Assembly (NCBI RefSeq): GCF_016864235.1
Contig: NZ_CP045732.1
Span: 2,887,501 to 2,951,500, forward strand
Length of the DNA stretch: 64,000 nucleotides
Direction: 5' to 3'
Origin: Legionella sp. MW5194
GTDB taxonomy: Bacteria; Pseudomonadota; Gammaproteobacteria; Legionellales; Legionellaceae
The notes under the pieces were generated by a model. That model was not told the DNA's origin, did no database searches, and worked only from the letters and a program-made list of their open reading frames with translations. Shown here piece by piece: positions 56,701-64,000 of the stretch. Position 1 is the first letter of the stretch. Each line of letters begins with the position of its first letter. Position numbers and translations under genes: made by a program.

Positions 56701-59700
56701 TAAACTGGGTGCGGCTGAAAAACGCAAAGCCATCGACGCCATACAACAGCACATTGGGCAATCAGGACACCGACTCTCCATCGCCGCGCACGTATTAACC
56801 ATGCTCATTCTTGATTTAACCGACATCCAATTTCACAATTTAAGTGACAAGGCCCTCATTCTTCAGCAACTGAAGCTCTTTCAGCAATGGATGAGCAATC
56901 GGGATGAAAACCCTTATTTCATCAAGGAACTTGAAAGTCAGTTGTTTAATCTCATCAATTTCCTTAACGAACGTGATATCCAGTGGCCGCGATTAATTTT
57001 AAGCGACAAAGCCTTTGCCTCGCTGGCTTTATCCTGTCTTTGCAGCGCAGAGGCCAAAACCATTGATCGCCATCCATTCACGACCCTGTTGTTGAATCAC
57101 ATGACTGTGACGCTTCATCCGGCTCTGACCAAAGACCGCATTTTTCAGAATTACATTAAACAATTGTTGCTTAATCCACCGGCGCTGCTGCAAGAAGATC
57201 AATTCACCCTGCTCTTTGATAAGCTGGACGCCGAAGAAGGCAGGCAACTTGCCCTGGAACTGCTCAAGCGGCCCGCGCTTGAAGACGTGCAATGGGCTGC
57301 CTTATTAACCTTGTCACGCGCATTAACGGTAAATGAACTATTTGCTATTTACGAAAAAAGTAAAACCCGCTTTGTGTTTGTGGATTTGATCGTCCGTCAT
57401 CCGCAGGGGATTGGCCAACTCAATGCAATGCAAAAAAAATCGCTATTGGACAATCTGGACTCCGGAAAACAGCTGTTACGGATTTTAGACAGCCAGACCG
57501 GCATCGACAGCAAATTTGCCTTTGTGGCCGCCCTCTTTGACTACTTAGCTCGTACCAATACCTCACTGGAAGCCTGGCTTAACCGATTGAATGTTGACGG
57601 CCAGACCTTGGCCGCGCTGGCCAATTACACTTGCCATGAGGCGTATCAAACGCAATTACGGCAGCTGATTGAGCGAAATTCGTATCGCCAGCATGAAATC
57701 AGGGATTACCTTCATCATCCGACACTCGATATGCCGCTTAACCAGGAAGGGCTTCTGCATCAATTTGTCAAAACCCTCTGGCTTCATCCTGAACAGGGCC
57801 ACTCATGCCATCCCACGCTCCTTAAAAGCCTCGATCTTAAGACGTTGAAAAACACGTTAAAAATTCAATCGCTGTTTCTGTCGCAGTTAAACAGCCTGCA
57901 AACCTTCTTTGAACCCTTTGCCAACAGCCAGGAAGTGGCAGCCGAAACGCTGGCTGCTGCGAGGTGGGTGCACCGTTTGCCGCTGTTCGGTGACGGCTTG
58001 CTTGAAATTATTTATTACTATCAGGCGTGTGATGATAAAAACATTAAAATCGCCATTGAAGGGACTAAACTCTACTCCAGTTTAATCAGGCCCCTGTTAG
58101 AACGCCTGCCACTCCAGGGATTATTTGACACCCAGCTTAATGAGCTTTATGCCCTGTTAAATGACTATGTGAAAGTTTTCCCCCCTGACAATTCCCACCG
58201 AAAATGGATACAAAGCCTCATCCATCGCTATGATTTCAGCCTGAAGAGTATGGAGCATGCCGCATCAACCCAGGTATACAATCTCTTCCTTCCAGGATGT
58301 AATCTGGGCAAAATGGTGAAAGGCAATGTCGCTCGCCTGGATTCCAAAACCATTCATCATCTCGTCACCAGCGAGCCCAAGCCGTTACCTGCGACCAGCA
58401 TGTCCACCTTGTTAACCATGAGCGCCAGCCATCCCCTGTTATTGAAAGATAAAGAAATGCAAACCTGGCTTCTGGATTCTTTCCTGTTTTCCACCGCAGG
58501 CCGTTCCATTGATAATCCTTTGCTCCATACCTTGTTAAGCAGCGTTGACCCTGCGGGATTTACCGTCAAAATGCGGGAAATAAAGCAAAAAATGGACACA
58601 TATCAACAGAGTTTCCTGTTCCTGCGGGAATTAAGAAAAGAAGTGGGTCTGTCCGACGTGGTTACATTATTATTAAAGCAGGACCAATCCAGGCTAAACC
58701 TCTTGTTGGAGGCCTGTGAGTTTGCCGAACTGCGTTACCTCACTCAGATTATTCTTCTGGTCCTGTACATGAAGCGTCTTAGGCTTACAACGGACCAGAT
58801 CAACAGTTTACTGCCTTTACCGTCAATCAATACCCACGTGCTCGAATGGGTACAGCAGGATCTTGTTAAAACAGAGGGAATAACTTCTCTGCTGGTTGCA
58901 CAACATCACTGCATCGAGCAGGAAGGGTTAACGTATCGTGCCGATAATAAAAACAGCGCCCGATTAAATGCCCTGGCAGCCACCATCATACGCCAGACCA
59001 GCCCCCTCCATTTCTACACCACGCTCAACAGCTACCTCGCTGTCTTTGAAAAAAAATACGACGACGAAAGCCGGGTAGCCTTCATCAGACTGCTGGAATC
59101 GCTCCTCAGTGAGGAGAAAAATCCAGCTGCGGTTTTATCCCACTTAAATCCAAAGCTGCTTGAGTTGGTCACTCACTACGTGCTCGATAACCAGGGTAAG
59201 CCGGTTTTCCTGCTGGAACAGTTGGCACTTAACGGTTATGGGCAAAAATGCCAGGCCCTGGCCAGAAGCAAATTGCAACAGCTCTTGGCCAACAGCCTGG
59301 CGATTGAGCCCGTGCCGGGTACACTGGATGAGTTGTCTCTGGAGCAATGGCGTCAACTTCCCGAATCAGACCTAGACACCCTGCTGCGCGTTCAGCACCT
59401 TCTGTATCTCATTGAACCAGCGGCTGAGTTAATCCCCTGGCGCAAACACCACCTGGACATAAACCCGCGTGTACGAGCCTGCTTCGGCGCGGACGCAAGC
59501 CTGTTTAAGCTGTTCACGCGGCTGGAGCAGGAAGCGCAGAAATTGCAAACCAAAGAGCAGTTACCGCTTAAATCCCTGGACAATTTACGCGCTGCCGTTG
59601 CTTTTTTAAAGCGGGAAAACAAAAGCCTGGCCTATCTGTCGATGGACAATTATCCGCAAAAAAGTCAATTCGCTGAACCGATCATTAATCAGCATTATTA

Positions 59701-62251
59701 TCGGTTGTTTGCATTTCTAGGTGAAAACCCGGAGTCGCTCGTGGATGGCTTTATCGAATGGTTGGCCGCCCTGCACCCCGCAACACTTGATAAACAACAG
59801 TCATTAAACGAATTATTGCAGGACATCAGCAACAAGAACTTGGTGAACGAGCTTGCGGCGCGTCTCACCAATAAGACACTTCACCCCACGCAGGCCACGT
59901 GGATTTATACTCAACTCAAATCGTTTGCTATCCGCCGCGAACAACGCATTGAGATGGCCGCGACGGCCTTTGACTGGTCCTGGCTTCAAGAAGAAATCAG
60001 CACGTCATCGATGCCCGACAACTTAGCCCTGCTCAAAGCAGCCATGGCAAATGCCCGCCATCAGGAGGCTATTCTTGCCTCGGCAAAGAGTCAGCAGGCC
60101 TTTTTAAAATTGCTTACGGCTTTAAAATTTCCAGTCAATGAACTGATTCCATTGCTAAAAAACACCGTTCCCGCCTTGCGTTCCCTGATGGCCATTCACC
60201 TGCTAAGCCGGACAGATTACCTTGATAAACGAGGCGGCGAATCACTCCTTTTGTCATTAAACAATCTACCGGCTATGCTTCTGCCCCGGCGTCTGCAGAG
60301 CCTGACTCAGGCCATAGAAAAAAGCATGCTGACACAGGAGCTGCTGCAGGATCTGGCGGAGGAGTCTGCTGCCAGTTTATTTTGCTCCCCGTTGCATTTC
60401 CCTGGCTTTTCAGAAGCGATGGTGACCTTCCTGCTGAAACGTTTACCCACGCAACCCCGTGACAATCTCATCCGCTACTGGTTAAATCAGTACGCTACCT
60501 TCCCAGGCTCAGCGGGTCCCCTGATTGCTTTAGCCAATGCATGGAGTAAGCAGGTACTGACGACCCTTGGCGAAATGGACCCCGGCAAACGGCGCCCCCT
60601 GCTGATGACACTGATAGAGAAGCATCACCTGTTGTCAAATGGCAGCAAATTAAATGGTCTGGTTAGTTATTGCGACGAAACGCATTTGGCCTATGCCTTG
60701 CAACTGTACCTTCATGGACGTCAGGACATGCAGTCTTTAATTGATCTGATTAAAAATGCCTTGGCCACGATGGATGTGCAGAAATTATCCTCGCCGACAC
60801 TGCAACTGTTGATTCGAGTGACAGAAGACAGTCATTTTGCCGATTTGCAGGCTCGCTTAAGTTCGGCGACCAGTGAGTACCTTCGCGAGAATGCCCTCAA
60901 AGGCAACTGCAGCCTCTTTTACGATGATGGCGTGTTGTCGATCCAGCGTTTGCGCAAGCCTTTAATCGATGACAAGGCAGAAAACGAGAAAGCGTCCCGG
61001 GGGCTCCTGGGCTTTTTATTCACCCCCGTGAACAAGGAACCGGAAGAATCCCCGTCACGGGATGAACCGGTTGTATTCAATGAAATGAAGGAAGAATTCA
61101 ATTCCATTCTTTCCATTCATTATTTTTTAATTCATTATCGCGATAATGGCGAAGATTTAAAGCAGTTAATGACCCATTATCTGCAGTACTGCAGCCAGGA
61201 AAAGCAGGTTCATCATCTCCATGGAATCGCCTGGTTAATGAATCAAACCGGCCTTAAAGCACCCGTGCGTAAAATTCTGTTTGAAAGTTTCTGGAAATAC
61301 CCTCAGGTTATGGATGGCAAAATTGCCTCCTGCCTTCTGCGCTATGATAGCATCAAAGTAGTCAAACGCCTGGGGCTGCAAAAAAAATACCTGGAATTAT
61401 CCAACCTGTGCAGCCAGAGTTTACCTTACCTCGACCCTTATTCAGACACCGCCTCGATGGTACGTCTGGCGCAACAGGAAGCGGATTTTGAACAGGCATT
61501 AAGCATGACATCCTCTTTTTTACGGGAATGGCGTATCTGGTTCAAACGCTGCCTTTTTTATGGTTTCAGCGGCTGGTTTGTTCCTAAAAAACCGCAGTTT
61601 GTTACGCCGTTTGATGACGACCCCAGCCGTCTGGAACTGGTGTTTCCAGACTTGTCCGGCGATAAAAAGGAACCATCCAAAACCCATATCAAATCGTTAG
61701 CTGAACAGCTTCGTCAACTCGACAGTGACGCGTCCCTGGACGAGTTGACGGCATTCAGACAGGCCCTTGAGGTTTATGATTGGCAGGCTCAGAAACCGGA
61801 AGAATTATTGGTGCGTGAACAGACGGATCGCGTGTTCAGTGAACTGCTTCTTCGGGCTAAACGAATTGAATTTTCTCCCTGGCTCTCACACAACATGGAT
61901 CCTTTTATTAAGAACCGCAAAACACTGCTTGCCATTTACAGCCAGAATGGCGATGAAAAAGCCCTGCGCTACCTATTGAATAAATCTACAGACGAATTGC
62001 CTTTATTTAAAGTGCTGGCGGATGAATGGTTTACATCGGCAGAGCCGCCGTTGCCGGAATCAAGCCACGTCGAACCAACGGATAACAGGCCAGCCGATCC
62101 TGGCCTTGTTGGTCAGTTCATTACCGCCACAGTCAATGCGGTGGTTTCTTTGCCCGGTTTGCCCAAATTATTATTCTGGGGCCCGGAGAAACCCCTTAAG
62201 ACAGAGATGGAGCTCATCCCACCCAGCCAACCACCCATTTCCTCCAGCTGA
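53756..62251 (+). CDS. Giant helical orphan protein (2831 residues)
   Basis: The ATG at 53756 has an AGGAGG site eight bases upstream; the open frame reaches 53699 (TTG) but without support. Product 2831 residues, almost wholly alpha-helical, Leu/Gln-rich, no signal peptide or clear membrane span until a mildly hydrophobic segment near the end (GQFITATVNAVVSLPGLP). Patterns such as helix pairs with LL..L..L suggest HEAT/TPR-like superhelical repeats. No enzymatic motif recognised. One long uninterrupted gene of 8.5 kb without frameshift implies selection. Could be a scaffold or effector; unknown. Confidence 0.8.
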   Translation: MGEQFLSVFLSKKTISELRQLLLTEKPSVHDLTQLIDRLDKAQAYEHLRLLLVLVREQVNEESEQKQLLNSINSILLAYACQHDDSQDMMNRLNELTASAAPDDALWSVVLEELLQWIKQSRTSEETKVVLSRLPPPVCEKFYQRLLETASGKEHWVPSFIQFVLSSAEDLKKSQHLEVLARCLILSPLPCTTEDLKSLSLLLSTPQLIDVTFHLRALASTYTSKDTPSHSSPLKHLYLSHYEELLMCLTIRATASESEYQQLTENHAELANLLMSKQLKLLDSVEEQRNLVFKLLKNCAHFNWQDKPFHAFILGQIVDVLQALSREQAALAFSQYYNYHHDRNYYDVIRLLDALFERKPDVELILHCLKQHNDVDNFFIINYLTASRTRDNKLLRGCLDMLDINQLLNFCGPFAALANLYRHEQPYYLRIYCDIVIRKITLANKVNSNFPELAAAIPDQAWDEMVDLVFNQLKGQPQVHYEWLMALLGSGVNKAKLMPYCRLLLNQPIYANQKQDILKQFSCKELFDFYLYLVRNQAGEEEFTCFVELFKETDRETVLLYILSNTPLISRTFLGKLLDSIEIKNIIYLVWSLVDLAQKDAEYKATLEQVLLHFCNRLQLTYDLNAPVHHWTDCSNNSLIAEQLLLSPACFLSLCSRSSYLQNFTPSLLQGIVCQNVASDLKLRITRVLDIARLNEASADTIALNLLSHFRESPAVLHELFGHLSFIESSLSEEGKKNYNLLKASCWALLKPKEQEKSVDDDSSVKILLTSQLTAPHRFDGVLTTLANNLAQNKDVHLSALYLTQIEPKNFDQIKPDVMVSVLLHSMDDRTQENWKKTAQYLLTQSPENAVAFLKRLISELKKFKNNPLLVNQCFQFVSQLPSFATLLPLFDDELLQWLVKESNEDYLKNNFCAWLKTLADKRGLNDIALGPLISRLPADSQWLNGVLQQPSLSPYLPAIFIELTRHERCEVHCICLYHQINKLGAAEKRKAIDAIQQHIGQSGHRLSIAAHVLTMLILDLTDIQFHNLSDKALILQQLKLFQQWMSNRDENPYFIKELESQLFNLINFLNERDIQWPRLILSDKAFASLALSCLCSAEAKTIDRHPFTTLLLNHMTVTLHPALTKDRIFQNYIKQLLLNPPALLQEDQFTLLFDKLDAEEGRQLALELLKRPALEDVQWAALLTLSRALTVNELFAIYEKSKTRFVFVDLIVRHPQGIGQLNAMQKKSLLDNLDSGKQLLRILDSQTGIDSKFAFVAALFDYLARTNTSLEAWLNRLNVDGQTLAALANYTCHEAYQTQLRQLIERNSYRQHEIRDYLHHPTLDMPLNQEGLLHQFVKTLWLHPEQGHSCHPTLLKSLDLKTLKNTLKIQSLFLSQLNSLQTFFEPFANSQEVAAETLAAARWVHRLPLFGDGLLEIIYYYQACDDKNIKIAIEGTKLYSSLIRPLLERLPLQGLFDTQLNELYALLNDYVKVFPPDNSHRKWIQSLIHRYDFSLKSMEHAASTQVYNLFLPGCNLGKMVKGNVARLDSKTIHHLVTSEPKPLPATSMSTLLTMSASHPLLLKDKEMQTWLLDSFLFSTAGRSIDNPLLHTLLSSVDPAGFTVKMREIKQKMDTYQQSFLFLRELRKEVGLSDVVTLLLKQDQSRLNLLLEACEFAELRYLTQIILLVLYMKRLRLTTDQINSLLPLPSINTHVLEWVQQDLVKTEGITSLLVAQHHCIEQEGLTYRADNKNSARLNALAATIIRQTSPLHFYTTLNSYLAVFEKKYDDESRVAFIRLLESLLSEEKNPAAVLSHLNPKLLELVTHYVLDNQGKPVFLLEQLALNGYGQKCQALARSKLQQLLANSLAIEPVPGTLDELSLEQWRQLPESDLDTLLRVQHLLYLIEPAAELIPWRKHHLDINPRVRACFGADASLFKLFTRLEQEAQKLQTKEQLPLKSLDNLRAAVAFLKRENKSLAYLSMDNYPQKSQFAEPIINQHYYRLFAFLGENPESLVDGFIEWLAALHPATLDKQQSLNELLQDISNKNLVNELAARLTNKTLHPTQATWIYTQLKSFAIRREQRIEMAATAFDWSWLQEEISTSSMPDNLALLKAAMANARHQEAILASAKSQQAFLKLLTALKFPVNELIPLLKNTVPALRSLMAIHLLSRTDYLDKRGGESLLLSLNNLPAMLLPRRLQSLTQAIEKSMLTQELLQDLAEESAASLFCSPLHFPGFSEAMVTFLLKRLPTQPRDNLIRYWLNQYATFPGSAGPLIALANAWSKQVLTTLGEMDPGKRRPLLMTLIEKHHLLSNGSKLNGLVSYCDETHLAYALQLYLHGRQDMQSLIDLIKNALATMDVQKLSSPTLQLLIRVTEDSHFADLQARLSSATSEYLRENALKGNCSLFYDDGVLSIQRLRKPLIDDKAENEKASRGLLGFLFTPVNKEPEESPSRDEPVVFNEMKEEFNSILSIHYFLIHYRDNGEDLKQLMTHYLQYCSQEKQVHHLHGIAWLMNQTGLKAPVRKILFESFWKYPQVMDGKIASCLLRYDSIKVVKRLGLQKKYLELSNLCSQSLPYLDPYSDTASMVRLAQQEADFEQALSMTSSFLREWRIWFKRCLFYGFSGWFVPKKPQFVTPFDDDPSRLELVFPDLSGDKKEPSKTHIKSLAEQLRQLDSDASLDELTAFRQALEVYDWQAQKPEELLVREQTDRVFSELLLRAKRIEFSPWLSHNMDPFIKNRKTLLAIYSQNGDEKALRYLLNKSTDELPLFKVLADEWFTSAEPPLPESSHVEPTDNRPADPGLVGQFITATVNAVVSLPGLPKLLFWGPEKPLKTEMELIPPSQPPISSS

Positions 62252-62391
62252 GAGCAGAAGGCATTATTTTACCAATAGAGCAACAAATAACCCAAAGTGT
62301 TTATTTATTCCAAATATTGGAATATAATCACCCACTTTGGTGTTTTTACCATTTCTTTCTGGATAAAAAACAAGATCTTACGGAGTTAATG

Positions 62392-62784
62392 ATGAGTCGA
62401 TTTAAATTATTGGTATTGTTTCTTCTTTTTTCTTCAATGGCTGTTGCCATGCCTGAGCATCATGAGAAATTAAAAGGCACTGGCCTGCTGGCCAGTCAGG
62501 TTGTTGAAGGAAGCGCGTCGCTTTTCACCAACAAGGAAATCAGGGTTACTGCGGTAAAAAAATCAGGCAGCACCACGTACATTACCTTAAAGACCATGGA
62601 TCAACGAGCAACCGCAACCCTGGCTATTCCTACACTGTCGACGCAGCAATTGCCTCTTGTCGCAGGACAGGTATTAAAAGTAACCAGTAATGCCGGAACT
62701 TATCTCCTCTATGCCGCCGGTCAGCTGGTTGCCGTTCTTCCACATGAATTTAATAAAACCCTTACCTTAAAAACCCACGCTTGA
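62392..62784 (+). CDS. Small exported protein
   Basis: 130 residues from ATG 62392, with GGAG six bases upstream; upstream ATGs are less likely. Signal peptide (MSRFKLLVLFLLFSSMAVAM, cleavage about residue 19-20). Mature part is beta-prone with repeated Thr/Ser (SGSTTYITLKTMDQRATATLA; TSNAGTYLLYAAG). No family recognised. A terminator follows directly. Confidence 0.75.
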   Translation: MSRFKLLVLFLLFSSMAVAMPEHHEKLKGTGLLASQVVEGSASLFTNKEIRVTAVKKSGSTTYITLKTMDQRATATLAIPTLSTQQLPLVAGQVLKVTSNAGTYLLYAAGQLVAVLPHEFNKTLTLKTHA

Positions 62785-62789
62785 TAATC

Positions 62790-62812
62790 AACCCGGCGTT
62801 TGCCGGGTTTTT
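62790..62812 (+). terminator. Rho-independent terminator
   Basis: AACCCGGC, GTTT loop, GCCGGGTT then TTTT: an 8-bp GC-rich stem with a T run, six bases after the secreted-protein stop. Confidence 0.85.
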
Positions 62813-62909
62813 TGCCACTTCATTTTGCTTTTTTTGTAATTATTAACTATTTTTAATTTCACTGAGACCATTAGCACACTCAGTACAAAAAATAATCAAG
62901 GAGAATGAA

Positions 62910-63110
62910 ATGAATAAGGATATCTTTCAAGGCCGTTGGGAAGAAGTCAAAGGCAAAATGAAACAAGCCTGGGGTAAACTGACTGACGACGATTTACAGG
63001 CTATCGAAGGCGACCAACAAGAAATTTACGGCAAACTGCAACAACGTTACGGCTATAACCGTGAACAGGCTGAGAAAGCCATTAAAGACTTCCAAAACCG
63101 TTATCATTAA
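62910..63110 (+). CDS. CsbD family stress protein
   Basis: 66 residues, entire length matches CsbD: FQGRWEEVKGKMKQAWGKLTDDDLQ and EGDQQEIYGKLQQRYGYNREQAEK. AAGGAGA ribosome site. CsbD proteins are induced by general stress; molecular role not known. The A/T-rich upstream region fits a stress promoter but no clear motif is called. Confidence 0.94.
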   Translation: MNKDIFQGRWEEVKGKMKQAWGKLTDDDLQAIEGDQQEIYGKLQQRYGYNREQAEKAIKDFQNRYH

Positions 63111-63135
63111 TTTTCTCATTACAAGGAGAGTTACT

Positions 63136-63378
63136 ATGAAAATCACCTCTTTTGTTTTTGCTGGCGTCATGCTGGCAACCACCAGCCTTTATGCAGCCAA
63201 TACAGACATGACGTCCAACTGGGTCTGCACAACCAATGCCAGCAGCAGCGATGTTGAGTCAGATAAAGCAGCCGACAAACAAATGGCCGATAACGCCCGT
63301 TCTGCGGATGAAGCCTTTAATTTTGCCGGCCAACATTGCCGTGACTGCACAAAAATCACCTGTGAAGTCAAAGAGTAA
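63136..63378 (+). CDS. Small exported cysteine-containing protein
   Basis: 80 residues from ATG 63136 with AAGGAGAG ribosome site. Signal peptide (MKITSFVFAGVMLATTSLYA, cleavage about 20). Mature part has four cysteines (VCTTN, HCRDC, TCEVK) and an Asp/Ala-rich middle, likely folded by disulfides in the periplasm. 25 bases after the CsbD stop, so probably co-transcribed. Confidence 0.78.
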   Translation: MKITSFVFAGVMLATTSLYAANTDMTSNWVCTTNASSSDVESDKAADKQMADNARSADEAFNFAGQHCRDCTKITCEVKE

Positions 63379-63744
63379 GCGGCTTGCCTTCCATCCTCAC
63401 GCAGGATGGAAGCACTTCCAGTGCCGTTTTCTCGCTGTGAAGAAGCCCTTCCGCATAATTCCTGCCTCCACGCCATTCCACCAAACTTTGCTTAAACTTA
63501 ACAAAATAGATTTTGCTAATCATCAGTGCATGGCATAAGGTTATGTTAGTGGTAGTTGTTCCTGCTCGGCTAACAAGACATCGCCAGGAGGTCTGATTCG
63601 ACCCGCCGTGTGCCAGCTTACCGTGAGTAAGACGCCTAACGCGAGTCATGTGACATCCACTTTGTGACCAGAACTGCTGCAGGACAACTTTCCACCCTTT
63701 TGGCATACTGCACCGCTATCGTTTATACTCTTCTTTTTCGTTGA
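63379..63744. other. 366-base region without a credible gene
   Basis: An inverted repeat CTTCCATCCT/AGGATGGAAG with CACGC loop lies at 63388-63412, too far from a T run to be a sure terminator. A 112-codon minus-strand frame covers the region but has no ribosome site or family features. Several GGA motifs (63403-63410, 63573-63578, 63681-63685) occur in possible loops, which could belong to a small RNA, but no family is recognised. Confidence 0.35.
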
Positions 63745-63756
63745 ATGATTTTCACC

Positions 63757-63972
63757 ATGACTGAACCCACTAAACCTTACCGTAAACTTTGGCGATCCAG
63801 ACGCGAAAAACGTATTGCCGGCGTTTGTGGTGGACTTGCTGATTATTTTTCACTGGATCCTTTCTGGATAAGGGCGGCTTTTGTGCTGCTATTTATCCTG
63901 GGCGGTTCATCCCTGCTTGTTTATGTCATTATGTGGTTGCTGATTCCACTCGAGCCTAGGGACTGGCGTTAA
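63757..63972 (+). CDS. PspC-domain membrane protein
   Basis: 71 residues from MTEPTKPYRK; an ATG four codons earlier is possible. PspC domain: KRIAGVCGGLADYFSLDPFWIRAAFVLLF then a second TM stretch (LLVYVIMWLLIPLEP). Standalone small form, linked to phage-shock/envelope stress in other bacteria; no psp operon nearby. Confidence 0.92.
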   Translation: MTEPTKPYRKLWRSRREKRIAGVCGGLADYFSLDPFWIRAAFVLLFILGGSSLLVYVIMWLLIPLEPRDWR

Positions 63973-64000
63973 CCGGTTGTTCATTAGTGACCGGCTCTTT

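Noticed and set aside
63368..63706. 112-codon minus-strand frame in the last intergenic region
   Set aside because: No ribosome site, no composition or motif signal, and overlaps the 3' end of a real gene; treated as chance.
63956..64000. Possible C-terminal end of a minus-strand gene at the right edge
   Set aside because: A short open frame with a TAG at 63956-63958 is consistent with a gene ending here, but 14 codons are too few to call.

Overview
The window looks like chromosome from a gamma-proteobacterium of the order Legionellales, most likely Legionella. Base composition is balanced. Housekeeping genes with typical gamma-proteobacterial products alternate with large orphan proteins. 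There is a secreted IcmL/DotI-like protein (a family tied to the Dot/Icm type IVB secretion system), and at least one gene resembles a eukaryotic-type regulator (a VPS9-like domain). I found no tRNA, rRNA, insertion sequence, CRISPR array or phage, so this reads as stable chromosome with inserted lineage-specific genes.

Layout. 1-5.4 kb: 3' part of dnaX, ybaB, recR, then a DUF547 protein and a membrane sulfatase-like hydrolase in overlapping order. 5.4-9.4 kb: lineage-specific genes and an orphan OmpR-type regulator whose receiver lacks the phospho-acceptor aspartate. 9.5-15 kb: an RND efflux pair and a CNNM/CBS membrane protein. 15-19 kb: ffh, then rpsP-rimM-trmD-rplS with a strong terminator, and ogt. 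19-21 kb: a candidate VPS9-domain protein, a small secreted protein and a 2OG-Fe(II) oxygenase. 21-22.6 kb: an ABC-2 exporter (yadG/yadH type). 22.6-28.9 kb: three large orphan reading frames. Two of these (a Toprim protein and a coiled-coil protein) abut at a homopolymer and may be one frameshifted gene. The third is a 1079-residue membrane-anchored coiled-coil protein. 28.9-33.5 kb: htpX, lemA and uvrA. 33.6-36.5 kb: IcmL-like, BON, DUF4442 and GT87 proteins. 36.5-39.8 kb: a PAS/GAF diguanylate cyclase.

40.0-44.2 kb: a tightly overlapping four-gene cassette encodes a C39-like peptidase, a RimK-type ATP-grasp ligase, a GCS2-type glutamate-cysteine-ligase-like enzyme and an N-formylglutamate amidohydrolase-like protein. 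It looks like a dedicated amide-bond pathway making a small glutamate-containing peptide or metabolite of unknown identity. 44.2-48.4 kb: a secreted protein, a HerA/FtsK-type ATPase, fur, bamE, rnfH, ratA and a carboxylesterase. 48.6-49.8 kb: an HNH-like nuclease with features of a secreted effector. 49.8-53.6 kb: lptM (too short for usual gene callers), dapF, trkA and trkH. 53.8-62.3 kb: one 2831-residue helical orphan protein. 62.4-64 kb: small stress and envelope proteins (secreted protein, CsbD, Cys-containing secreted protein, PspC), with a 366-base stretch lacking a credible gene.

A structural theme is that every convergent gene pair is packed tail to tail: six of nine overlap, three of them by exactly 4 bases sharing TTAA, CTAA or CTAG, so there is little room for ordinary terminators. 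The strongest leads for new biology are the VPS9-like protein, the four-gene amidoligase cassette, the Toprim/coiled-coil junction and the giant protein.
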